Below are positions 1 to 6,347 of a stretch of DNA of 14,253 bases, piece after piece. The notes below the pieces were generated by a model. It did not search any database. It worked only from the letters and a program-made list of their open reading frames with translations, and was not told where the DNA came from. The first letter of the stretch is position 1. Each line of letters starts with the position of its first letter. The stretch spans positions 1-14,253 of the forward strand of contig JACMMD010001178.1 in the NCBI GenBank assembly GCA_014379235.1. The letters run 5' to 3'. This stretch comes from Anaerolineae bacterium (GTDB lineage: Bacteria > Chloroflexota > Anaerolineae > Aggregatilineales > Phototrophicaceae). The translations under genes were made by a program, and so were the position numbers.

Positions 1-118
1 CGAACAGTCCGCCAGCCAGCAGCAGCAGCATCAGCGCCATGCCAACGGACATCAACAAGCGGGGCAGCATACCCCTATGTCCGAACACCCATCCCATCTT
101 CAAACGCTCTTTTTGCAT
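1..118 (-). CDS. N-terminus of a membrane or secreted protein (partial)
   Basis: An open frame starts at the ATG complementary to 116-118 and runs off the left edge, giving 39 residues. After a short basic stretch (MQKERLKMGWVFGHRGMLPR) comes a hydrophobic run rich in Leu, Met, Ala and Gly, typical of a signal peptide or first membrane helix. A GAGG ribosome binding sequence lies 5 bases upstream of the ATG. The gene follows the large secreted-protein gene on the same strand after 87 bases that hold a palindrome, so it could be co-transcribed with it or partly insulated by that hairpin. No family can be assigned from so short a piece. An in-frame ATG at codon 8 or 17 is also possible, but the binding site favours the first. 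Confidence 0.6.
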   Translation of the reverse strand, partial: MQKERLKMGWVFGHRGMLPRLLMSVGMALMLLLLAGGLF

Positions 119-133
119 AACGCCCTCATCAGA

Positions 134-191
134 AAAAGTGATGAGTAATGAGTGACGAGCAATGAGTTGTTACTCATCACTCATTACTTTT
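134..191 (-). terminator. Possible terminator after the large secreted-protein gene
   Basis: Read on the minus strand, the heptad palindrome can pair in a shifted register: 173-191 with 134-152, 19 positions with one A-C mismatch and one G-U pair. This places a run of U residues at the 3' foot of the hairpin, complementary to the A-run at 133-137. That is the shape of an intrinsic terminator or attenuator between the large gene and the next minus-strand gene. The loop is long, the stem is AT-rich and the competing 16-bp register does not abut the U-run, so activity is uncertain. Confidence 0.35.
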
Positions 192-203
192 AACTCATTA
201 CTT
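134..203. repeat. Inverted array of GAGNNNN heptad repeats (locus 1)
   Basis: Successive 7-base units beginning at 143, 150, 157 and 164 each start with GAG followed by four variable bases (for example GAGTAAT, GAGTGAC). From 169 to 203 the units appear in reverse complement as NNNNCTC (or CTT), ending three bases before the stop codon of the large gene. The two halves fold into a 16-bp stem (144-159 with 173-188, one mismatch, 13-base loop). Because the units repeat, other pairing registers also work. The design recalls heptanucleotide intergenic repeats (STRRs) known from cyanobacteria. The same design recurs at 6211-6276 with different unit sequences. Confidence 0.8.
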
Positions 204-205
204 CC

Positions 206-3200
206 CTAGCCAAAGGTAAACAACCTGTCGTGCATAATGACGAACGTACGGCTCATGGTCGTGGTCAAGCCGATGCCGTCTTCTCCGGTGGCGAAAAATG
301 TCAGCGTCACCATGTCAGAAGCAGCCGGGCCAACGGTGCGGCTGTCGGTTTCTAAATTGGGGAACAACAAGCTCAACTGCGTCGGATTGTATTGATAGCT
401 GAACGTGCGTCCAGTCACCTGCACCGGCCCACTGCTCAGGACATAACTCGGGGTCGAAATCGAATGGAAAGCGCGCACGTTCGTCCACTCAACGGGCACT
501 TCAAAACCGAAGTTGTAGGGCAACCCCGCCGGGAACGGCCCATCTTCGGGGCCAGCCCACGGCAGCGCATCATCCTCTGGCGAAGTATCTTGCGTCGGCA
601 CGACGTAAATCTCGAAGCGGCGGTCAGGCTCACCTAAAACACTGCCGCTCGGATAAGGTGGCTGAACCGCACCCGCTGACGACAAACCATCATGTTCAAC
701 CACGAGGTCTACTGTCCACAGTCCAGCAAGGCTCAGATCAACGCTGTCTTCCGGTTGATAGTAATAGCCGACGCTGTTGGCGCGTCCGCCGAAAACCGAC
801 GTTTCACCGCTCGGTGACGTGACCACCCCCGACACATTCGATGGCAGCGGCGGCGCGACCTGCCCCGCGATTCGCAGCGAGTCGCCTACCGTGAACACCT
901 GCCCCGGCCTCGCGCCCGTCGGATGGAAGAAAATGTCGATAGGTTCATCACGCACCACAAACAACGGCCCGCCGCTGGGGCCGCCCGCTTGTCCTGTAAA
1001 TGGTGGATACACCCGTGAGCCAAGCGGGTCGTTCGGGCTGGTGACGACAGACAGCGCCGCGTAAATGGCCGTGTCCATCACACCGGCCTCGCGGTTACGC
1101 ACCACCGAACCGCCGAACATGAACGCATAATCGCCGGGGCGATCTCCGGTGATGCCCGCGCCGATTTGCCCGTTATAGGGATCGTTGGCATCCCACGCGA
1201 ACGAGAGTCCGCCATCATTGCCGCCAGCCACAAACTGCCGCACCGCTACACCGGGACGTACCGCGCTCACGTACGAGTAAGCTTCATTAACCGCCGATTG
1301 CGGCGTGACTGCCGTGCCGTAATCGGTGTCGAGGCTGACCAGCACAACCGGCAGTTCGTTCTCGGTGGCTAACTGAGCGACAGCCCGCCCAAACGAAATA
1401 CCCGCCGCTTCCGCCGCCTCCAACCAATTGGCATAAACCCCGCTGCGATCCTGTACACGCAGCACTGGATTGATACCGGAGTCGTTGTCATCCACGACCC
1501 ACGCCACATCGCCCGTGAAATACGGATAATTCATAATGGCGCTGCCACCGGAATCGGGCGCATACTGCTGCGCGCCGTACCATGCAGGGCGAACGTCAGC
1601 TTCGTAATCCATCAGCCCGCGCTGACCGTGCAAAATCAGGCGGCCAGTTGTCGTAGGTGTAGCGATCACGCCCGCGCTGCGAACACTGGCCGCCCATAAG
1701 CGTCCATCCGGTTCGGCATAACGCGCTTCGTAGTCGATGATGTATTCACCCGGCATCTGGAAAACGGTGTTTTCTTCCGACTGGAAAAAGCCGCGAGCAT
1801 CCGCTCGCCCTTGAATGACCTGCTCTTGCGCGACCCCGCCATCGACAGGATACACGCGGACCGTCACGGTGATGTCAGCCGGGAAACCGGGAACAACCCG
1901 CGCCCCTGCGTAAAACGTATCGCCAACTTCAAACGGCGTTCCCGGCAGCACACCGGGAAGCAGCTCGATCTGTTCGGCAACCAGAACGCTGTACGTGCCG
2001 CCGCCCTCATAGCGGTTGCCCCAGATGTCCTCGACGCTGCCTGTGACATCGATCTGATACAGGCCATATTGGTCGAAAGCGTAATTGGTGAACAGCGGGT
2101 TGAGCGTCGTCAGGCGGTACATATCAATCGGAGACTGCGCCCCGAAGCGCTGGCGTTCATCCACCGTCGGCGTCGAAAGCTGACTCTGCACAATCGGCGC
2201 GCTGCCAAGATCGTTGACTGTGCCATTAGGCCGCGTGACACTCACGCTGAGTTCGCCGGGATAATCGAAGAAGATCATCGGCGCGGCGCTGGTGTCATAG
2301 GCATTGGCCATCTCAGCCACCACATAAGGCTCAAGCGGGTAGCCAATTGGCATCCCATCGGGAGCGTTCGGCGGCAGAATATACGTCGGGCTGTTGAAGC
2401 GCACACGGTTCGAAAGTGCCGCGAACTCGCTGTCTTGAGCGGCCAATACGCCGCGACTGCCATCGCTTGGCGTGTCGTAAAACAGCGACCACAACAAGCG
2501 CGGCGCGGTCACTTCACCGATGTTCAGCACGAACGGCAGTCGGGTTTGTGGCTGGCGAGAGATGCCCGGCCCCACGCCGAACAATCCGCTTGCCGTCCAC
2601 GCGATAACCTCACCATCGCCCACCTGCCCCATGCCCACGAATGTCGGCAGATACATACCCGCAGGCAAATCAGCGGGCAGCGTCAGCGCGAAATCCATGC
2701 GAAAACGTAAAATGCCCTCTTCGCGGCGTAACACCTGCGGCGCTTCGGTGATCGTTTGACCGAGCGTGAAGCCGCCGCGCAAATTATCAATCGCCAAGCC
2801 GCCGGGAGTCAGCGCCCCCGACCAGCCGTTATTACTGTTCAAACCGCCTGTACGCTGCTGTCCGTCGCCGTTGACGACAGGCAGCATCCCAATCTCGCCA
2901 ATCATGCGTAAACCCACCAGATCAGCAGGGATAGCGGGCGCTTGCATCTCAACATCGAGTTCGATAATCAGGTCATCGCCGGGACGGAAGTCAAGCTGGT
3001 TGATACGCCCCTGCGCCGTCCACAACCCCGCGCCATCACCAATCGGACCGGACAGCGTGAAGCGGGTTACGCTTGTGCCTAAGCGGCTGTTGGCGCGTAC
3101 CACGCCGTCAACTTCATTGACCAGCGGAATCGCACGATCAACCACATACACGAACAGTTCGCCGCCGTCGGCATCCAGAAATCGAATACGTTCCAGCGTA

Positions 3201-4000
3201 GCTGCGTCGATAACTGTGTCAATCGTCTCCAGCGGGAAACGCACTTCCAATGCCGCCGCGCCTTGACTGGATACCAGCGGCAGCGTACCGAGATCGCGTT
3301 CGGGCGGGGAAATCTGGCGCAGCAAGGCCGGCTGTGCCACCAGCGGATTCAATAGCAGACTGTAGCTGGTGTTATCCAGCGTAAATAACACTTCAACATT
3401 TTGATAACTTGGCGGTAGGCTGGCATCGGACACGCCCACGTACAGCGATTCCGAGTTTCGCAGCGCGTAGACCGTGCGCTCAGGGCTGGGTTGCAGAGTC
3501 CCCTGCGGATACGCCTGCCAATCGCTGGCGTCACCGTCAATGACCAACTGCGTTACGTTCTCGGTTTCAGATTGCGCGACTTCTCCCGTAGGGCGCGGCC
3601 CATAGATAATTGTGCCGGGGCCGCCGGGAAGTGAACCGGGAATATCGCGGAGTTCAGGCGCGATCTCTCGCGCAGGGCTAATCCAGAAAGGGGTATTGCC
3701 GGGGCCATAAATGCGCGCCGAAAATCCGCCAACCGCGCCAGCCTGAGCATAGACGGTTTGCTCGGTGTACAGGTTACGCACGGCCACTTGCGCCGACGGA
3801 AACACCGAACCCGTGTCACCTGTGATGGTCACGAAGCCATCAGCATCGGGTTCAGACACGCTCAACAGCGCGATCAACGGCGGTGTGCCTTCTGTCGCGG
3901 GGCCGCTTTGCGCGGAAACCACCGCCACTGTCAGCGTTAAACCCGCCAGTCCGACGACCAGCGCCGTGCAAAAGATGGTCAGCAGTTTAGAACGCCGCAA
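206..4000 (-). CDS. Large secreted multi-domain beta-rich protein, function unknown
   Basis: The product (1264 residues from the TTG start) begins with a clear signal peptide: Arg-Arg-Ser-Lys, a hydrophobic core, then an A-V-V-S-A cleavage site near residue 30. Residues about 40-110 look like a bacterial Ig-type fold. Residues about 150-320 carry IDGDASDW followed by a YALRNSESLYVGV-like strand, the pattern of DOMON/CBM9-like beta-sandwiches. More beta-rich segments follow (about 330-490, 500-670, 675-780). Residues about 783-1000, rich in Gly, Asp and Tyr, are unrecognised. Residues about 1018-1105 resemble a macroglobulin/Ig-type domain. There is no C-terminal anchor, sorting motif or catalytic motif that I recognise. 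The open frame extends upstream to an ATG at 4237, but that extension overlaps the divergent methyltransferase gene and this gene's own promoter. The TTG at 3998-4000 has GGGAAGGG 6 bases upstream and leads straight into the signal peptide. An adhesive, ligand-binding or surface-layer role is a guess. Confidence 0.85.
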   Translation of the reverse strand: MRRSKLLTIFCTALVVGLAGLTLTVAVVSAQSGPATEGTPPLIALLSVSEPDADGFVTITGDTGSVFPSAQVAVRNLYTEQTVYAQAGAVGGFSARIYGPGNTPFWISPAREIAPELRDIPGSLPGGPGTIIYGPRPTGEVAQSETENVTQLVIDGDASDWQAYPQGTLQPSPERTVYALRNSESLYVGVSDASLPPSYQNVEVLFTLDNTSYSLLLNPLVAQPALLRQISPPERDLGTLPLVSSQGAAALEVRFPLETIDTVIDAATLERIRFLDADGGELFVYVVDRAIPLVNEVDGVVRANSRLGTSVTRFTLSGPIGDGAGLWTAQGRINQLDFRPGDDLIIELDVEMQAPAIPADLVGLRMIGEIGMLPVVNGDGQQRTGGLNSNNGWSGALTPGGLAIDNLRGGFTLGQTITEAPQVLRREEGILRFRMDFALTLPADLPAGMYLPTFVGMGQVGDGEVIAWTASGLFGVGPGISRQPQTRLPFVLNIGEVTAPRLLWSLFYDTPSDGSRGVLAAQDSEFAALSNRVRFNSPTYILPPNAPDGMPIGYPLEPYVVAEMANAYDTSAAPMIFFDYPGELSVSVTRPNGTVNDLGSAPIVQSQLSTPTVDERQRFGAQSPIDMYRLTTLNPLFTNYAFDQYGLYQIDVTGSVEDIWGNRYEGGGTYSVLVAEQIELLPGVLPGTPFEVGDTFYAGARVVPGFPADITVTVRVYPVDGGVAQEQVIQGRADARGFFQSEENTVFQMPGEYIIDYEARYAEPDGRLWAASVRSAGVIATPTTTGRLILHGQRGLMDYEADVRPAWYGAQQYAPDSGGSAIMNYPYFTGDVAWVVDDNDSGINPVLRVQDRSGVYANWLEAAEAAGISFGRAVAQLATENELPVVLVSLDTDYGTAVTPQSAVNEAYSYVSAVRPGVAVRQFVAGGNDGGLSFAWDANDPYNGQIGAGITGDRPGDYAFMFGGSVVRNREAGVMDTAIYAALSVVTSPNDPLGSRVYPPFTGQAGGPSGGPLFVVRDEPIDIFFHPTGARPGQVFTVGDSLRIAGQVAPPLPSNVSGVVTSPSGETSVFGGRANSVGYYYQPEDSVDLSLAGLWTVDLVVEHDGLSSAGAVQPPYPSGSVLGEPDRRFEIYVVPTQDTSPEDDALPWAGPEDGPFPAGLPYNFGFEVPVEWTNVRAFHSISTPSYVLSSGPVQVTGRTFSYQYNPTQLSLLFPNLETDSRTVGPAASDMVTLTFFATGEDGIGLTTTMSRTFVIMHDRLFTFG

Positions 4001-4006
4001 GGTGAA

Positions 4007-4014
4007 CCCTTCCC
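4007..4014 (-). promoter_or_regulatory. Ribosome binding site fixing a TTG start
   Basis: The minus strand reads GGGAAGGG, then six bases (TTCACC), then TTG. This is a strong Shine-Dalgarno match at good spacing. It is the main reason to start the large secreted protein at 4000, so that the signal peptide is N-terminal. Confidence 0.75.
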
Positions 4015-4039
4015 GTGTACAACCCCCACAGTCCACGCG

Positions 4040-4068
4040 ACTATAACGACTAGGCCAAGAGTTGTCAA
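4040..4068 (-). promoter_or_regulatory. Near-consensus housekeeping promoter for the large secreted-protein gene
   Basis: On the minus strand, TTGACA (complement of 4063-4068) is followed after exactly 17 bases by TATAGT (complement of 4040-4045): a 6/6 match to the -35 and 5/6 to the -10. Transcription would start near 4033, about 33 bases before the TTG start. The promoter lies inside the longer open frame, which argues against the upstream ATG. Confidence 0.7.
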
Positions 4069-4099
4069 TTCGCCGTAGCACAGCGCAACATATCGCCAC

Positions 4100-4105
4100 T
4101 ATAAT
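4100..4105 (+). promoter_or_regulatory. Candidate -10 element for the CheR-type gene
   Basis: A perfect TATAAT lies about 40 bases upstream of the methyltransferase ATG. No convincing -35 hexamer sits 16-18 bases before it (the bases there read about TAGCAC), so the promoter may be weak or activator-dependent. It is arranged back to back with the minus-strand promoter at 4040-4068. Confidence 0.45.
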
Positions 4106-4144
4106 CTTAATAAGGTTGTAACGTGGGGATACTGAAAGGGTCGA

Positions 4145-5587
4145 ATGCTCGCCAATCCGCCAATTTCGCCTATCACCGCGCAGGCTGCCGCGCTGATCGA
4201 GACGCGCACCGGCCTTTCTGTTCGTGCGCGCCTGCATACCGATCTCGCGGTTATTCTCGACGACCTTGCCCGCAGTTTATCCTATCGAACACCCATCGAA
4301 CTGCTGCGCGTTTTACGTGAGAGCGATGATGCTTCTCCCGCGTGGCAGGCGCTCATCGGCGCGCTGACCATCAACGAGACTTATTTCTTCCGCGACAAGG
4401 GGGCATTCGACCTTTTGAGCGGTCACATTCTGCCGGAGATCATCGCGCAGCGCCGCCGCAGTGGACAGTTTTATCTCAACCTGTGGAGCGCAGGCTGCGC
4501 CAGCGGCGAAGAAGCCTACTCGTTGGCCGTGATGCTGCTCGAACTCGTGCCTGATTTGCCCAACTGGAACACGCGCCTCGTCGGGACAGACATCAATACC
4601 CAAGCGCTGCACAATGCGCGGCGCGCTCAATACCGCGAGTGGTCATTCCGCCAGCTAGACCCGCGCCTACGGGCGCGCTACTTCACGCAAACAGGCGACG
4701 GTCAATACACGCTCGATCCATCAGCACGGGAGATAGTTACCTTCAAGCAGGCGAACCTGCTCGATGGCCCGCCGATCACCCCACTCGACGTGATTTTCTG
4801 CCGTAATGTGCTGCTGTATTTCGGCAAAGAGCATATCCACCGCGCCGAAGCACTGTTGTATGAAGCGCTGACTCCCGGCGGTTGGCTGGTTCTCGGTCAA
4901 GCCGAAGCCGCCCGCTTCGAGCGTGATCGCTGGCTGACACGGGTTTTCAGCGGCGTTGTCCTGTATCAGAAGCCGCCGCAGTCGAAGTCGGCGCAGTGGA
5001 AGCCATCAAACGCGGGCAGTATTCAGTGGATGGAGACTGAAAAGTCTGCCGCTCCTAACCCGAACACCACTCCAATTGCTAGCGCGGATTATGAAAATGC
5101 GGCCCGCGCTCTGCGCGAAGAACGCTTCGACGATGCCGAGCGTGAAGTCGCCGCGCTGCTGCTGCAAGGCTCGGACGACGCACTGCTGATCGCCCGTCTA
5201 CGGGTTTTGCTGGCGCGCAACCTCGCCAACCGCCGCGCCCTGCCCGAAGCCCACGCGCAGTTAGATGCCGCGCAGCAGTCCGTTCCGCTGCTGGCCGATG
5301 TGTACTATTTGCGGGCGATTCTGTTTCAGGAAGAAGGCCGCGCCGTCGATGCGGATAAGGCGCTGCGGGCCGCGCTCTATGCTCAACGCGACCATCCGTT
5401 AGCGGCGTTCATGCAGGGCAACCTGTACGCGCAGTCCGGCGATCACACCCGCGCCGTTCGTGCATGGAAACGCGCTCGACGCGGCGTTGCTGATCTCGCG
5501 CCCCAAGCGTTGATTTCCGACCTTAGCGACCTCACGGCGGCGGATTTGGACGCGCTGTTGTGTCAGCAGTTGGGGCGGTTGAGCTAA
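4145..5587 (+). CDS. CheR-type protein methyltransferase with C-terminal TPR-like helices
   Basis: The 480-residue product has the CheR layout: an alpha-helical N-domain (about 8-75), the NETYFFRD motif (77-84), S-adenosylmethionine loop SAGCASGEEAYSLA (115-128), acidic GTDIN (147-151), CRNVLLYF (219-226) and GGWLVLGQAE (245-254). CheR enzymes methylate glutamates of chemoreceptors using S-adenosylmethionine. After a Ser/Gln/Pro/Asn-rich linker (about 277-312), residues about 313-450 form helical hairpins of TPR type (for example DVYYLRAILFQEEGRAVDADKALRAAL). CheR-TPR fusions are known in alternative chemosensory systems such as Frz. No receptor, CheA, CheW or CheB gene is visible nearby, so its target is unknown. 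The start has GAAAGGG 4 bases upstream. The stop overlaps the convergent neighbour by 4 bases. Confidence 0.9.
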   Translation: MLANPPISPITAQAAALIETRTGLSVRARLHTDLAVILDDLARSLSYRTPIELLRVLRESDDASPAWQALIGALTINETYFFRDKGAFDLLSGHILPEIIAQRRRSGQFYLNLWSAGCASGEEAYSLAVMLLELVPDLPNWNTRLVGTDINTQALHNARRAQYREWSFRQLDPRLRARYFTQTGDGQYTLDPSAREIVTFKQANLLDGPPITPLDVIFCRNVLLYFGKEHIHRAEALLYEALTPGGWLVLGQAEAARFERDRWLTRVFSGVVLYQKPPQSKSAQWKPSNAGSIQWMETEKSAAPNPNTTPIASADYENAARALREERFDDAEREVAALLLQGSDDALLIARLRVLLARNLANRRALPEAHAQLDAAQQSVPLLADVYYLRAILFQEEGRAVDADKALRAALYAQRDHPLAAFMQGNLYAQSGDHTRAVRAWKRARRGVADLAPQALISDLSDLTAADLDALLCQQLGRLS

Positions 5588-6159
5588 GGCTTGAACCCAA
5601 GCGCATCAATTAAGGCATCCAACTGTGCCAGCGTCGCCGCCGACTCGCCATCATTCAGCAGTGTGAAGTCGGCAATAGCAATTGGCCCGCCTTTTTCCAG
5701 CATTTCGATTTCTGCGTAGTCGCGGACTTCGGCCTCTGCTGCCGTGAGCGGGCGCTCGATGCGACTGGCCAGCCGTTCATAGCGCATCCAACGCGAGCTG
5801 ACCACCGCCACCACCACCATATCCGCGCCTAATTCTTGATGCAGCAGCTTGTACTCGCCAAAGCCATACAGCCCGTCGATCACCACGCTTTGATGCGTCC
5901 GCAGCGCTTCCTGTAAGTAGGGCATCGCCCGTTTAGCGATAGCGTTGATGCCCTCGCTTTGGCGAAACTCCTCACGCACGACGCGCTCGGCTTCTGGCGA
6001 GACCTGCCAACCACGCCGCATCACTTCATCAACGACGATGCTGCCAAAACGGTACTGAAAGAAACCGCGCTCTTCCAGATATTTGGCGCACAGCGTCTTG
6101 CCAGAACCAGTCATCCCGACCAGCGCCAGCGCGCGCGGCGGTTTCTGTGGGTTTTGCAT
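5584..6159 (-). CDS. Small P-loop nucleotide kinase-like protein (dephospho-CoA kinase / UPF0200-like)
   Basis: The 191-residue product opens with a Walker A loop, VGMTGSGKT (14-22), after a beta-strand. It has a second strand SVVIDGLYG (91-99) in the position of the substrate-recognition strand of nucleoside-monophosphate-type kinases, a lid-like basic segment with spaced arginines (R123, R126, R129, R133, R136), and an ADFTLLNDG motif (163-171) near the C-terminus. This pattern fits the AAA_18 / CoaE-like clan and most recalls the UPF0200 family described mainly from archaea. Its substrate is unknown. It seems too divergent to name as the housekeeping dephospho-CoA kinase. The ATG has TTGAGGAAAT just upstream, a good ribosome binding site. 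The stop (complement of 5584-5586) lies inside the end of the convergent methyltransferase gene. Confidence 0.85.
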   Translation of the reverse strand: MQNPQKPPRALALVGMTGSGKTLCAKYLEERGFFQYRFGSIVVDEVMRRGWQVSPEAERVVREEFRQSEGINAIAKRAMPYLQEALRTHQSVVIDGLYGFGEYKLLHQELGADMVVVAVVSSRWMRYERLASRIERPLTAAEAEVRDYAEIEMLEKGGPIAIADFTLLNDGESAATLAQLDALIDALGFKP

Positions 6160-6198
6160 ATTTCCTCAATACGATAGGTCGGATGTGAATAGTCGCAG

Positions 6199-6204
6199 AT
6201 TATA
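6199..6204 (-). promoter_or_regulatory. Candidate -10 element for the P-loop kinase gene
   Basis: The minus strand reads TATAAT about 40 bases upstream of the ATG at 6159. The sequence 17 bases further upstream, inside the heptad repeat, does not resemble TTGACA. The heptad palindrome at 6211-6276 therefore covers the -35 region. Confidence 0.45.
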
Positions 6205-6210
6205 CATCAA

Positions 6211-6276
6211 GAGGTTCGAGGGATGAGGCGCGAGGTTCGAGACAGCCAATGGGTTCTTACTCGAACCTCGAACCTG
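6211..6276. repeat. Inverted array of GAGNNNN heptad repeats (locus 2)
   Basis: Units starting at 6211, 6218, 6225, 6232 and 6239 each begin with GAG plus four bases; GAGGTTC occurs at 6211 and 6232. On the right, 6256-6276 reads as the inverted form NNNNCTC, with CTCGAAC at 6260 and again at 6267. The arms 6231-6241 and 6260-6270 are a perfect 11-bp inverted repeat around an 18-base loop. This is the same plan as 134-203 but with a different variable part. It lies between two divergent genes and overlaps the expected -35 region of the minus-strand gene. Confidence 0.8.
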
Positions 6277-6281
6277 CTTTT

Positions 6282-6307
6282 GGAACATCCCGCCCGCGCA
6301 AAACGTC
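6282..6307 (+). promoter_or_regulatory. Possible ECF-sigma-type promoter for the DUF4349 gene
   Basis: GGAAC at 6282-6286 is followed after 17 bases by CGTC at 6304-6307, matching the general ECF (group 4 sigma) promoter pattern. Transcription would start about 30-35 bases before the ATG at 6348. A TACAAT at 6316-6321 is an alternative sigma-70 -10, but it lacks a -35. Two short motifs at the right spacing can occur by chance. Confidence 0.35.
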
Positions 6308-6347
6308 ATTCTGCGTACAATGAGATTACACCGAAGGGGTTACAGCG

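Noticed and set aside
1811..2710. 299-codon plus-strand open frame
   Set aside because: It is antisense to the large secreted-protein gene, has Arg/His-rich composition typical of GC-rich shadow frames, and has no ribosome binding site or motif.
2766..3266. 166-codon plus-strand open frame
   Set aside because: It is antisense inside the same secreted-protein gene; Ser/Pro/Arg-rich shadow with no domain.
4001..4237. N-terminal extension of the large secreted protein to an ATG at 4237
   Set aside because: It would overlap the CheR-type gene, contain this gene's own promoter, and put the signal peptide 80 residues inside the protein.
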